Part shown: piece by piece, positions 8,630-17,381 of the stretch
Layout of the letters: every line of letters starts with the position of its first letter
Numbering within the stretch: the stretch's first letter is position 1
Assembly (NCBI GenBank): GCA_018268375.1
Contig: JAFDWS010000001.1
Location: 524,627 to 588,626 of the forward strand
Length of the DNA: 64,000 bases
DNA from: Armatimonadota bacterium
GTDB taxonomy: Bacteria > Armatimonadota > Fimbriimonadia > Fimbriimonadales > Fimbriimonadaceae
Reading direction: 5' to 3'
Notes under the pieces: generated by a model
Seen by the model: the letters and a program-made list of their open reading frames with translations, nothing else
Told to the model about the DNA's origin: nothing
Database searches by the model: none
Made by a program: the position numbers and the translations under genes

Positions 8630-9780
8630 AGGTTGATCCAGCTTCGGCTTGCGCTGCTTCTCTCCACCGCATCCAGAACCCGTTGGTTCTGGTAGCCATC
8701 CTCGATGTTCGGAAAGGGCTCTCGGCCTGCGGCGATCGCCTCGATCGCCGAAGCCACCAGGTTCACAAAGGTGTGCTCGTACCCGATGATGTGGCCGACC
8801 GGCCAATAGTGGCCGGCATATGGGTGGTCGGACTGGGTTGTCTGGATCAGCCGGAAGCCTTGTTCGGGGGACGGATCGGAGTTGTCATAAAACTGGAGCT
8901 CGTTCATCCGCTCAAGGTTGAAGACCAAGCTGCCGCCTTCCGCGTTGATCTCGAACCGGTTGTGGTTTTTGCGACCCACGGCGAAACGGCTCGCCTCGAA
9001 CGTGCCCACCGCGCCGCTCTTGAAGCGGGCTAGGAGCATCGCGGCATCGTCGACTGTGACTTGGCCCTTCTCGCTTGACGCCTTGGCCCCGAGCTTGTCG
9101 TCCACCTCGCCGACCATCGGCCGCTCCTTGATGAAGGTCTCCATGTGCCCGCAAACCGAGTCGAACTCGCCCACCAAGTGGCGAGCCAAGTCAATGATGT
9201 GAGAGCCAATGTCGCCGAGCGAACCGCTCCCCGCACTCTCCCTTTGCAGTCGCCAGACAAGCGGAAACTGGGGATCTGCGATCCAGTCTTGCAGGTACAC
9301 GGCGCGGAAGTGGTACACGCGGCCCAACCGCCCATCGGCCAGCATCTGCCTGGCAAGCGCGACAGCCGGGATGTGGCGGTAATTGTGGAAGACCACGCTC
9401 GGCTTGCCGCTTTTCTGGACGGCAGCCCGCATCCTTTCAGCCTCGTCGAGGGTGTTGCCGATCGGCTTCTCGCAGAACACAATCTTCCCTGCTTCGGCCG
9501 CTGCGCACGCGATCTCACAGTGGCTGGAGCCCGGCGTGCTGACATCGATCACGTCGATCTCGGGGTCAGCCACCACTTTCCGCCAGTCCGTTTCATATCC
9601 CTCCCAACCGAAGACCTCGGCTGCATTCTTCACGCCTGGCTCCGTCCGCCCGCAAATGGTCTTCATCCGGACTTGATACGGGAGGTCGAAGAAGCGGTTG
9701 ACCTGACGGTAAGCGTTGCTGTGGGCCTTGCCCATGAATTGGTAGCCGATGAGACCGACGGTCAGGGTGGACTTACTCAT
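8626..9780 (-). CDS. Gfo/Idh/MocA-family NAD(P)-dependent oxidoreductase
   Basis: 384 residues. The N-terminal Rossmann fold begins TVGLIGYQFMGKAHSNAY (GxxGxxG dinucleotide loop), and the family signature EKP occurs in VFCEKPIGNTLDEAERM (near residue 95). VDVIDVSTPGSSH and the C-terminal domain region GSLGDIGSHIIDLARHLVGE with an active-site-type H/D pair also match sugar or inositol dehydrogenases of this family. The start MSKSTLTVGLIG is chosen because the Rossmann strand begins at once; the open frame runs 29 codons further upstream without homology-like sequence and across the divergent gene start. The substrate is probably a sugar, but cannot be named from sequence. Confidence 0.92.
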   Translation of the reverse strand: MSKSTLTVGLIGYQFMGKAHSNAYRQVNRFFDLPYQVRMKTICGRTEPGVKNAAEVFGWEGYETDWRKVVADPEIDVIDVSTPGSSHCEIACAAAEAGKIVFCEKPIGNTLDEAERMRAAVQKSGKPSVVFHNYRHIPAVALARQMLADGRLGRVYHFRAVYLQDWIADPQFPLVWRLQRESAGSGSLGDIGSHIIDLARHLVGEFDSVCGHMETFIKERPMVGEVDDKLGAKASSEKGQVTVDDAAMLLARFKSGAVGTFEASRFAVGRKNHNRFEINAEGGSLVFNLERMNELQFYDNSDPSPEQGFRLIQTTQSDHPYAGHYWPVGHIIGYEHTFVNLVASAIEAIAAGREPFPNIEDGYQNQRVLDAVERSSASRSWINL

Positions 9781-9841
9781 GGCCAGCGATTCTACGCCAA
9801 GCCGCCCAGCAGGGACACTGCCACCGCGCACAATGGAAGGC

Positions 9842-10654
9842 ATGACCACAGACTGGATTGACCGCATCTACGAGACCTCGTTGGCTATCGGCCTCTCGGC
9901 CGGTGTCGCCATGGAAGCCCTCGACCCTTCCTCGGCACCTGCCAACAAGCGAATCGGGACGGGCAGGGCCACTTTCTGCGGCGAGGGTTCGCCCTTGACC
10001 CAGGTCAGTCTCCTCTTTCACCGGCAAGACTTTGATCCGGACCAGCTCGATGAGGTCGACGAGTTCTTCCGGGGCCGAGCGACCAACTGGGAGTTCAACG
10101 TGACGCCCTTTACAAACCCTCGCCTCATTCCCGCAATCGTTGAACGTGGTTGGACCGAAGTGCAATTTGAGAACCTCATGGCGAGGAGCCTGTACGACTT
10201 AAGTGATATAGCGACCAACGATGTCGAGACGCGGGTCGTGACCGGGGACGGGAGGGATGCCTGGGCAGACATCGGAACCCGGGGTTTCTTTGGCGACAAT
10301 GTCCCTCCGAGTTGTCAGAACCTCCCTTCGATCATTGCCGGCAGTCCGGGAACGACCTGCTTCCTCGCTTACGTCGACGGCAAGCCGGCGGCCACGGCGA
10401 CACTGAGCCAGCACGAGGCCACGGTTTACCTGGGGGGTGCGGCGACGCTGAAGGAGTTCCGTGGGCGCGGCGCCCAGACCGCATTGCTCGCTGCCCGCCT
10501 CCGGTACGCCCAGGCGAACGGCTGCGATCTCGCCCTCTGCGAGTGCACGCCAGGCGCCCAGTCGCAACGCAACCAGGAAAGAGCGGGCTTTCGGGTCGTC
10601 TACACGAAAATGGTCTACAGCAAGCCCGGCCTGATGCCTCCAATGGGCGACTGA
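9842..10654 (+). CDS. GNAT-family N-acetyltransferase
   Basis: 270 residues. The C-terminal half carries the acetyl-CoA-binding motif A in EFRGRGAQTALLAARLRYA (R/Q-x-x-G-x-G/A), preceded by the strand GKPAATATLSQHEATVYLGGAAT and followed by ERAGFRVVYTKMVY, a typical last strand. The N-terminal half (MTTDWIDRIYETSLAIGLSAG...) is diverged and may be a second GNAT-like half or a substrate lid. Start chosen at MTTDWID behind GGAAGGC; another in-frame ATG lies nine bases upstream. Divergent from the oxidoreductase gene, with 61 bp between their starts. Acceptor substrate unknown. Confidence 0.85.
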   Translation: MTTDWIDRIYETSLAIGLSAGVAMEALDPSSAPANKRIGTGRATFCGEGSPLTQVSLLFHRQDFDPDQLDEVDEFFRGRATNWEFNVTPFTNPRLIPAIVERGWTEVQFENLMARSLYDLSDIATNDVETRVVTGDGRDAWADIGTRGFFGDNVPPSCQNLPSIIAGSPGTTCFLAYVDGKPAATATLSQHEATVYLGGAATLKEFRGRGAQTALLAARLRYAQANGCDLALCECTPGAQSQRNQERAGFRVVYTKMVYSKPGLMPPMGD

Positions 10655-10677
10655 GAGCCTGTCAAAATAGGTTCCGC

Positions 10678-11727
10678 GTGGTGGCCCTGCAAGGATTCAA
10701 CGTTGGTGCCGTCCGTGTCGACCCTCCACTCTTGCTCGCGCCCATGGAGGACGTCACGGCCCTCCCCATGCGCCTGATCGCCAAGCGCATCGGCCGTCCC
10801 GGCCTCATGTTCACCGAGTTTGTGAGCGCGATGGCTGTGCACCACGGCGCAAAGAAGACGCTGCGCAAGCTCGCAGTGTTGGACGAAGAAAGGCCGCTCG
10901 GCATCCAGATCTTTGGTGGCGATGTCGCGACGATGGTCGAGACGGCCAGGCTCTGTGAGGAATCAGGGGCCGACATCGTCGACATCAACATGGGGTGCTG
11001 GGTACCCAAGGTCTGTAAGACTGGTTCGGGCGCTGCGCTCCTGAAGGATCCGGAGCTGGCAGAGAGAATCGTCGCGGGAGTTGTCAAGGCCGTGAAGGTG
11101 CCCGTCACCGTCAAAGTTCGCGCGGGGTGGGACTGGTCGCTCTTTGCCGCTCCCGACCTTGCGAAGCGGTTTGAAGCTGCTGGAGCACAGATGATCACTC
11201 TTCACGCGCGCTTTGCCAAGCAAGGGTTCGAGGGTGAGGCGGACTGGCGTCTTATCCAAGACCTCCGCCACGCGGTTTCCGTGCCTCTGGTCGGCAACGG
11301 AGACGTCAAGACCGGGGACGACGCGATCAGGATGGTCCGTGAGACGGGGTGCGACGGTGTCATGGTGGGCCGGTCGGCCATCAGCAACCCGTGGAACCTG
11401 GCGCGGATCCGGTCCGCGATCACTGGCGAGCCTGAGCCAACCGAGCCATCGCTATGGGAGCGCGCCCAGACAGCCATCGCCCACGCCAAGGCCATGGTCG
11501 ACTATGAGGCGCGATTCGACGTGCCGAGCGGTAAGAGCGCCCCGACTGTCGAACAGCGAGCCCTGAGGGCTCTTCGCGGACAACTGCCCATGTACATCAA
11601 GGGGGCCCCCGGCGCCGCACAAGTCCGGGCGCGTCTCACAGCAGTCGACTCCGTCGCCGAGCTCGAAGACGTGCTTACCGAATTTGTGCGCGCGACCGAA
11701 GGGCTTCTCTCACCTGCTCCACAGTGA
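10678..11727 (+). CDS. tRNA-dihydrouridine synthase (Dus family)
   Basis: 349 residues. FMN-dependent reduction of uridine to dihydrouridine in tRNA. Seen: PLLLAPMEDVTALPMRLI at the N-terminus, QIFGGDVATM, DINMGCWVPKVCKTG containing the conserved catalytic Cys, VPVTVKVRAGWDW, MITLHAR, VPLVGNGDVKTGDDA, and GCDGVMVGRSAISNPW (phosphate-binding end of the barrel). The usual GCP is GCW here. No ATG lies before the first conserved motif, so a GTG start is inferred; tandem GTG codons at 10678 and 10681 are both possible, behind AATAGG. The 3' end overlaps the convergent glycosyltransferase gene by 53 bp. Confidence 0.9.
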   Translation: MVALQGFNVGAVRVDPPLLLAPMEDVTALPMRLIAKRIGRPGLMFTEFVSAMAVHHGAKKTLRKLAVLDEERPLGIQIFGGDVATMVETARLCEESGADIVDINMGCWVPKVCKTGSGAALLKDPELAERIVAGVVKAVKVPVTVKVRAGWDWSLFAAPDLAKRFEAAGAQMITLHARFAKQGFEGEADWRLIQDLRHAVSVPLVGNGDVKTGDDAIRMVRETGCDGVMVGRSAISNPWNLARIRSAITGEPEPTEPSLWERAQTAIAHAKAMVDYEARFDVPSGKSAPTVEQRALRALRGQLPMYIKGAPGAAQVRARLTAVDSVAELEDVLTEFVRATEGLLSPAPQ

Positions 11728-12664
11728 TGGAGTTCAGGCAATGGCCCTGGCATTGGTCAAGGTCGCGCACGGCGCACTTGCAAGTCCCCTGAATCAAGAC
11801 GTGGCCCTGGCCGGGCGGTCTGAACCGCTCACAGCTTGTTGGGCCAAACAACGCGACGACGGGCGTGCCGACCGCGCCCGCCAAATGCATTGGGCCGCTA
11901 TCGTTGGTGACGAGCACCGAGCACCGCTGCAGCACCGCTGCCGTCTCGAGCAAGGAGAGCTGCCCCGAGAGGTCTCCCTCAGGCCGCGATGGCTCAAGCA
12001 TGGCCCGCTCATTTGGTCCGCCGATCCATACGACTGGCTCAGAAAGCCCTTCTCTTAGCTCGAAGAAACGATCTAGGGGCCATTGCTTGGCGGGGTCGGA
12101 CGCGCCGACCATGAAAGCCAAGGAGCCTTGTTGAACGAGCTCGGCGGCCCTTAATTGGCAAGCCTTCGGGACAGTGAATTCGGGAGAGCGGTCGCTGGTG
12201 TCAGCGCCGAGCGCGGCGAGAAGCCGGCCCACGGTCTCGGGTTGCTCGACTTCCCCATCCTGCCATTCGACGCCAAGATCGAGCTGGGAGCGGTGCTTGG
12301 TGCCGTACACGCCAATCCGCACGGGAACACCGGCCTGACAAGCGAGCCGCAGCATCGTGTTTTGGCCTTGGCAGTGGAGCGAAAGGTCGAATTTGGCCTC
12401 CCGGAGCCGGAAGACGAACAGCATGCGCTCGAGGATCCCTTCCGGCCGGATCCACACGTCGGAAACATGAGGGCAGGCCCTTGCGATGGGAGCGGCGAGC
12501 TCGCTGGTAACGGCAACGAGCCGAGACTCGGGGCAGAGTTGCCGCATCCACCTGAACACGGCAGTCAGGTTGACGACGTCCCCAATGTTGGGATGGAGGA
12601 AGACAACAACGTTCTTCCTCCATCCCAGAGCACTCTTGACCCGCTCGACGGCCCCCGGATCCAC
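11675..12664 (-). CDS. Glycosyltransferase family 9 (heptosyltransferase-like)
   Basis: 329 residues. GT9 enzymes transfer heptose or related sugars during lipopolysaccharide core synthesis at the inner membrane. Seen: FLHPNIGDVVNLTAVFRWMR (N-terminal GT9 loop G-D), RIGVYGTKHR, a substrate/nucleotide domain with SLAFMVGASDPAKQWPLDRF, VVWIGGPNERAM and the strongly conserved LVTNDSGPMHLAGAVGTPVVALFGPT. C-terminal Cys-rich CKCAVRDLDQCQGHC is typical of a GT9 subgroup. It begins 10 bp after the pirin gene on the same strand, so both are likely co-transcribed; it converges on the dus gene with a 53-bp overlap. Acceptor unknown. Confidence 0.92.
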   Translation of the reverse strand: MDPGAVERVKSALGWRKNVVVFLHPNIGDVVNLTAVFRWMRQLCPESRLVAVTSELAAPIARACPHVSDVWIRPEGILERMLFVFRLREAKFDLSLHCQGQNTMLRLACQAGVPVRIGVYGTKHRSQLDLGVEWQDGEVEQPETVGRLLAALGADTSDRSPEFTVPKACQLRAAELVQQGSLAFMVGASDPAKQWPLDRFFELREGLSEPVVWIGGPNERAMLEPSRPEGDLSGQLSLLETAAVLQRCSVLVTNDSGPMHLAGAVGTPVVALFGPTSCERFRPPGQGHVLIQGTCKCAVRDLDQCQGHCLNSITVEQVREALRSRAQIR

Positions 12665-12673
12665 GCCGGGAAT

Positions 12674-13549
12674 CTACCTGGAGCCGACGGGCTGGAGCCG
12701 CCCCATCTTTCCGCTTTGGTAGTCGGCAATGGCCTGCCGGATCTCGGCTTGCGTGTTCATGACAAACGGGCCGTAGCCTGCGATCGGCTCATCGATCGGC
12801 TCTCCGCTCAGGAACAGGACCGTCGCGGGCTGCGTGACATCGAAGGAGACCGTGCCTCCCTCCGGCGACCAGACCACGACCTCATTGGCGGTGGCTTGGC
12901 CGGATTCGGTGGTGATCGATCCGTCCAAGACCGCCGCCAATGCGTTGTGGCCCTCAGGCACGCTGAACTCGACCCGACCGGGTTCGAGACGCATGTCCCA
13001 CAGCCCGACTGGAGTCACCGTCTTCGCGGGTCCGGTCGTGCCTTCGAACGTGCCTGCGATGACCCGTACCGTGCCGTACAGACCGTTCGCAACAGGAATA
13101 TCGGCGTTCAAGATCTCCTGATAGCGAGGGACCGACATCTTTTCCGCGGCAGGGAGGTTCACCCAAAGCTGGACGACGTGGAACTCCCCGCCGGTCTGAG
13201 TGAACTCTGGTGAGTGCATCTCTTCGTGGACGACTCCAGAGGCGGCCGTCATCCACTGCACGTCCCCAGGCCCGATCTTGCCCGCATGACCTCCCGAGTC
13301 GCGGTGCTGTAGCCCGCCACTGTAGACGATCGTGACGGTCTCGAAGCCACGGTGCGGGTGCTCCTCGACGCCCCTCGGAGCATCGCTCGGCTCGAAAACT
13401 TTCGGTCCTGCATGGTCGAACAGCAGGAACGGGCTGACGTCCTGACCGTGGGTGCCATAGCTGAACAACGTGCGCACCGGGAATCCGTCGCCCACCCAGT
13501 GCGAGCCCTGCGGGCGATGGATGGTTTTGACCTGCTTCATGGTTGCCAT
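12674..13549 (-). CDS. Pirin family protein (bicupin)
   Basis: 291 residues from MATMKQVKTIHRP; an alternative start is the next ATG three codons in. The N-terminal cupin shows the pirin signature: SPFLLFDHAGP, GVEEHPHRGFETVTIVYSG, HRDSGGH and GPGDVQWMTAASGVVHEEMH, which include the metal-binding His residues and Glu. The C-terminal cupin covers about residues 180-280 (AVLDGSITTESGQATANEVVVW). Pirins are metal-binding proteins; some have quercetinase activity and others regulate enzymes, and this gene does not say which. It precedes the GT9 gene by 10 bp and is divergent from proline dehydrogenase. Confidence 0.93.
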   Translation of the reverse strand: MATMKQVKTIHRPQGSHWVGDGFPVRTLFSYGTHGQDVSPFLLFDHAGPKVFEPSDAPRGVEEHPHRGFETVTIVYSGGLQHRDSGGHAGKIGPGDVQWMTAASGVVHEEMHSPEFTQTGGEFHVVQLWVNLPAAEKMSVPRYQEILNADIPVANGLYGTVRVIAGTFEGTTGPAKTVTPVGLWDMRLEPGRVEFSVPEGHNALAAVLDGSITTESGQATANEVVVWSPEGGTVSFDVTQPATVLFLSGEPIDEPIAGYGPFVMNTQAEIRQAIADYQSGKMGRLQPVGSR

Positions 13550-13654
13550 GAAGCCTGTAATCCCGCGGTGCCGGAAAAGGATTCCACAACGGGCCACATG
13601 TCCCTCTGCGCAGGATGTAAAATCGCGCTGCCCGATTCGAAGGGCCGCCGAACG

Positions 13655-14575
13655 ATGCTGTTCCGCTCCTTGATCTTGAAAGCCTCCGGCCTAGGTTGGG
13701 TCAAGAAGCTGGTCACCCGGTCCCGCCTGTTCCGGCCAATGATCAAGCGTTTCATTGCCGGCGAGACCCTGACCGACGCGTTCCAAGTCGCAGAAGCCCT
13801 GGCGGGCGGCTGCATGAATGTCTCCCTCGATTTGCTCGGCGAAAACGTCGCCACTGAGATCGAGGCCGAACGGGCGACCGCGGCTTATATCGAGGTCGTC
13901 GAGAAGATCGCCCAAAGCGAGTTCAAAGACAAGATCAACATCAGCATCAAGCTCACGATGCTGGGTCTCGACCAGGGCGACGCCGTCGCCGAGAGCAATT
14001 TCCGTCGCCTGCTCACCGCGGCCAAGCCGCACGGCATCTTTGTTCGCGCCGACATGGAGGCCAGCGCGTACACAGAGCGGACCATCGCGATGATCGAGCG
14101 GGTTTACGGACAATTCCCGAACACGGGAACCGTCCTGCAAAGCTATCTGCACCGCACTCAAGAGGACGTCGAGCGCTTGATCCGGCTCGGTTGCCGCGTC
14201 CGCATTGTCAAGGGGGCCTACCTTGAACCGGAGGCCGTCGCGTTTCAAGACAAGGAAGTCGTCGACGCCGAGTATTTGAAAGCGGCAAAGCGGCTCATGG
14301 AGGCGGGCAACTACCCTGCCATCGCGACCCACGATGCTGGCATCATCCAGAAGCTCAAGGATTACGCCGAACTTCAAAAGATCCCCAAGGAGCGGTTCGA
14401 ATGGCAGTTCCTTTACGGCATCCGTAGAGACCTCCAAGATCAGTTGCGCGACGAGGGCTACAACGTGCGTATCTATGTCCCTTATGGCGCCCAGTGGTAC
14501 CCGTACTTCTCCAGACGACTGGCCGAGCGCCCCGCGAACATGCTGTTCATAGCCAAGAGTCTGGTTCGAAAGTAA
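13655..14575 (+). CDS. Proline dehydrogenase (monofunctional, FAD-dependent)
   Basis: 306 residues, the size of stand-alone bacterial PRODH rather than the long PutA. Oxidises L-proline to pyrroline-5-carboxylate and passes electrons to the respiratory chain. Visible barrel motifs: NVSLDLLGENV, INISIKLTMLGLDQG, FVRADMEASAYTERT, TVLQSYLHRT, RIVKGAYLEPEAVAF, IATHDAGII, FEWQFLYGIR, and YVPYGAQWYPYFSRRLAERPAN, which holds the Tyr and double Arg used for proline binding. The start MLFRSLILKA is preferred; TGTAAAAT just upstream looks like a -10 box. No P5C dehydrogenase gene is next to it in this window. Confidence 0.95.
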   Translation: MLFRSLILKASGLGWVKKLVTRSRLFRPMIKRFIAGETLTDAFQVAEALAGGCMNVSLDLLGENVATEIEAERATAAYIEVVEKIAQSEFKDKINISIKLTMLGLDQGDAVAESNFRRLLTAAKPHGIFVRADMEASAYTERTIAMIERVYGQFPNTGTVLQSYLHRTQEDVERLIRLGCRVRIVKGAYLEPEAVAFQDKEVVDAEYLKAAKRLMEAGNYPAIATHDAGIIQKLKDYAELQKIPKERFEWQFLYGIRRDLQDQLRDEGYNVRIYVPYGAQWYPYFSRRLAERPANMLFIAKSLVRK

Positions 14576-14609
14576 TGCCCCGTCGTTCTGCCGGTATCCT
14601 CTGCCGAAC

Positions 14610-15053
14610 ATGGATCTCCTTGGAGCCCTTCGGGCCAGTTATTTGACAGAGGGGCTGAGCGACGAGGACGTCAACGCTTTGACGGGGATCGCCGAGTTCT
14701 TGACCTTCCAGGATCTTCAAGAGATCGTGCGGTCGAACGAGACGTCCTTCGATCTTTACGTGGTGCAAGAGGGCACGGTCGAAGTCGCGCTGGAAAGCGG
14801 AGACCCGGTTGCCCGCCTGAAGCCTGGCGCCATTGTCGGCGAGTTCGCGTTCTTCGAGAACGGCCATCGCTCGGCCACCGTCATGAGCGCGGGCCAGAGC
14901 GTCCTGATCCACCTCGACGGGGAGAAACTCCTCGACTACATGAGCACGCGGCCCATGGCTGGAATGACGATCTATCGCAACCTCGGCAAGACGTTGTGCC
15001 AGCGCCTTCGCTCCGCAAACATCCAGATCGAGCGCCTCGTATCCTCCCTCTGA
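14610..15053 (+). CDS. Cyclic-nucleotide-binding domain protein
   Basis: 147 residues, essentially one cNMP-binding domain with no helix-turn-helix. The jelly-roll is visible in IAEFLTFQDLQEIV, LYVVQEGTVEVALES and the phosphate-binding-cassette region GAIVGEFAFFENGHRSATVMS (compare GE(L/F)xL...R.A), ending in a helix RLRSANIQIERLVSSL. The canonical Arg-Ala of the cassette is RSA here. It may sense cAMP or simply be a scaffold; a partner effector is not encoded nearby. It lies 34 bp after proline dehydrogenase on the same strand and may be co-transcribed with it. Confidence 0.88.
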   Translation: MDLLGALRASYLTEGLSDEDVNALTGIAEFLTFQDLQEIVRSNETSFDLYVVQEGTVEVALESGDPVARLKPGAIVGEFAFFENGHRSATVMSAGQSVLIHLDGEKLLDYMSTRPMAGMTIYRNLGKTLCQRLRSANIQIERLVSSL

Positions 15054-15054
15054 G

Positions 15055-16557
15055 TCAGGATTTCGCGATCCTGAAGGAATCGGCCAGCCCCCAAGCGCCT
15101 TGGGGCTTCTCTGCCCCGTTGCTTCGTTGTGCGCCCGACGCCGTCGCCTGGCCCATCATCTCAGCTAAGCCCGGCGGCACGCTGCGCTCTGGCTTCCAGT
15201 CCGGAAACTCCCTTCCCAGGAACCCGGTGTCGAACCGCCCAGATTGAAAATCAGGGTGTGCGGTGACGGCGAGCAAGTACTCGATGTTCGTCTTGACGCC
15301 AAGGATGTGGGTGTCCGCCAGGGCAGCCTTCAGGGCCGTCACGGCGCGTGCCCGGTCAGATGAGTGGACGATGAGCTTGGCGAGCAAAGAGTCGTAGTAC
15401 TGCGTCACGCTCAGCCCCCTGCCAAAGCCGGTGTCGAACCGCACGCCCAGGCCGTCAGGCTCCGCCCATCCCAGGATCGGACCAATGCTCGGCAAGAAAC
15501 CGCGGGCTGGATCCTCGGCGATCAGGCGGGCCTCGATGGCGTGGCCTCGGATCGCGCCCCTGTCGCCGGCCATGAGCTTCGCAGGCAGGTCGAGTTTCTC
15601 GCCCTGGGCGATCCTGATCTGCCACTCAACCAGGTCCAAGCCAGTGATCGCCTCCGTGACCGGGTGCTCGACCTGAAGGCGCGCGTTTACCTCGAGGAAG
15701 TAGAACTCGCCGCTCGCCTCGTCGAACATGAACTCGACGGTGCCGGCGTTCTGATATCCAGCCGCCAGAACCAGGCTCCTTGCCGCTTCTTGCATGCGGT
15801 GCCAGAGCTCCTCGGTCATGACTGGGCTGGGGGCTTCTTCGACCACCTTCTGGTGCCGCCTCTGGAGCGAGCACTCCCTTTCAAAGAGGCATGCTACTTG
15901 GCCGTGCGAGTCAGCCAGCACCTGCACTTCGATGTGGCGCGGGCGGTCCACAAGCTTCTCGACCATCATCGCGCCGTCGCCGAACGCCTTCAGCGACTCT
16001 TCACTCGCCAGTTCCGCCGCCGACACGAACTCGGCCGCCTCGCGAACGATCCTCATGCCCCTGCCGCCGCCGCCTGCGCTCGCCTTCAGCATGACGGGGT
16101 AACCAATGGTGTCGGCCGCCTCCTTCAGCTGGGCGACCGTCGCACCCGGCTCAAAGTAGCCAGGAGTGACGGGCACGCCGTTCTCGACGGCGAGCTTCTT
16201 GGCGTCGATCTTTGCCCCGAGCCTGTCCATCGCTTCGGCGCTTGGGCCGATGAAGGTCACGCCCGCATCGTTGCATTGCCGGACAAACGACGACCGCTCG
16301 CTCAGAAAGCCATAGCCGGGGTGAAGGGCGTCGGCGCCGGCCTCCCGCGCAGCCTTCAAGATGGCGTCAGAGTCCAAGTAGCTGGAGGACGGCTCTGCCG
16401 CTCCGATCAGCACCGCCTCGTCGGCATAACGGGTGTGGACGGCGTCCTTATCGGCCTCGCTGAAGACCGCGACAGTGCCAATCCCCATCGAGCGCGCTGT
16501 CTTGAAGACCCTGACCGCGATCTCACCGCGGTTGGCCACCAGGATCTTCCGAATCAT
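15055..16557 (-). CDS. Biotin carboxylase subunit of an acyl-CoA carboxylase
   Basis: 500 residues, biotin carboxylase only: no C-terminal biotinyl domain with a Lys motif is present. ATP-dependent carboxylation of carrier-bound biotin. Seen: MIRKILVANRGEIAVRV, the ATP-grasp glycine loop KASAGGGGRGMRIV, EVQVLADSHGQVACLFERECS, QRRHQKVVEEAPSP, FLEVNARLQVEHPVTE and RFDTGFGRG. A downstream tail of about 50 residues is Ser/Gly/Ala-rich. It follows an enoyl-CoA hydratase gene by 22 bp on the same strand, so a role in branched-chain acyl-CoA breakdown (for example methylcrotonyl-CoA carboxylase) is suggested; acetyl-CoA carboxylase is the main alternative. An ATG nine bases upstream is an equally possible start. 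Confidence 0.92.
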   Translation of the reverse strand: MIRKILVANRGEIAVRVFKTARSMGIGTVAVFSEADKDAVHTRYADEAVLIGAAEPSSSYLDSDAILKAAREAGADALHPGYGFLSERSSFVRQCNDAGVTFIGPSAEAMDRLGAKIDAKKLAVENGVPVTPGYFEPGATVAQLKEAADTIGYPVMLKASAGGGGRGMRIVREAAEFVSAAELASEESLKAFGDGAMMVEKLVDRPRHIEVQVLADSHGQVACLFERECSLQRRHQKVVEEAPSPVMTEELWHRMQEAARSLVLAAGYQNAGTVEFMFDEASGEFYFLEVNARLQVEHPVTEAITGLDLVEWQIRIAQGEKLDLPAKLMAGDRGAIRGHAIEARLIAEDPARGFLPSIGPILGWAEPDGLGVRFDTGFGRGLSVTQYYDSLLAKLIVHSSDRARAVTALKAALADTHILGVKTNIEYLLAVTAHPDFQSGRFDTGFLGREFPDWKPERSVPPGLAEMMGQATASGAQRSNGAEKPQGAWGLADSFRIAKS

Positions 16558-16579
16558 GCGCACCATTTTGGCACGGTGG

Positions 16580-17338
16580 TCACTCGGCGACAAAGGAGGC
16601 GGGCCGCTTCTCCAAGAAAGCTGCGACGCCCTCTCGACCCTCCTGACCTGACCGTGCCGTCGCCAGCATGCGCGCACACCGGTCCATCGGTAGTGGGCCC
16701 TCCATGCACAGGCGCTTGGAGGCAGCGACCGCCTCGGGCCCGCATTTGAGCACGGCCTTGACCTTTCTCTCCACGGCCGCGTCCAGATCCACGATGTTCG
16801 TGACCTCGTGGACAAGCCCGACGCGCAAGGCGGTGGCGGCGTCGAACGCCTCGGCCGTTGTAAAGAGCCAGCGCGCGTTGCCCGAGCCGATCTTGTTCAG
16901 TACGAAGCTCGAAATCGTCGCAGGGATGAGCCCAAGCTTGGCCTCGCTGAAGGCAAAAAGCGTGTTCTCCTCCGCGATGGCCACGTCGCTCGCCGCGACC
17001 AAGCCGCTACCGCCCCCGAACGCGGCTCCCTGGACACGAGAGACAACGACCGCCCGGCACGTCGCGATCGCCTCGAACAGCCGTCCAAGCTTCATGGCGT
17101 CTTCGTAGTTCTGCTCTTCGGTGTAGTTCGCAGCCCGGCGCATCCACTCAAGGTCGCCTCCAGCGCAATAGGCTTTCCCTTCCCCGCCCAGCACGACCAC
17201 CCTCGTCGCGGCCGGCATGCCAACGATTGCATCGGTCAGTGCCGCGATCAGTTCATCGTTGAGGGCGTTGCGCACTTCGGGCCTGTCCAGCGTCACGTGC
17301 AAGACAGGGCCGTCTTGGGAGGTCTTGAGCATGGTCAT
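16580..17338 (-). CDS. Enoyl-CoA hydratase/isomerase family protein
   Basis: 252 residues, crotonase fold. Hydrates an enoyl-CoA double bond. Seen: VTLDRPEVRNALNDELI, the first oxyanion-hole strand GKAYCAGGDLEWM, RVQGAAFGGGSGLVAASDVAIA with the second oxyanion glycine, and FAFSEAKLGLIPATIS, where Glu is a candidate catalytic residue. The Glu-for-catalysis and sequence style resemble methylglutaconyl-CoA hydratases of leucine breakdown, and the biotin carboxylase gene right after it fits that pathway, but the substrate is inference. The start MTMLKT at 17338 is chosen because it is 43 bp from the divergent gpmA start; MLKT at 17332 is also possible. Confidence 0.92.
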   Translation of the reverse strand: MTMLKTSQDGPVLHVTLDRPEVRNALNDELIAALTDAIVGMPAATRVVVLGGEGKAYCAGGDLEWMRRAANYTEEQNYEDAMKLGRLFEAIATCRAVVVSRVQGAAFGGGSGLVAASDVAIAEENTLFAFSEAKLGLIPATISSFVLNKIGSGNARWLFTTAEAFDAATALRVGLVHEVTNIVDLDAAVERKVKAVLKCGPEAVAASKRLCMEGPLPMDRCARMLATARSGQEGREGVAAFLEKRPASFVAE

Positions 17339-17381
17339 CAGTATGGTCCCCGCTCGGTGGCCAGGGGTACCCTTGTTGGCG

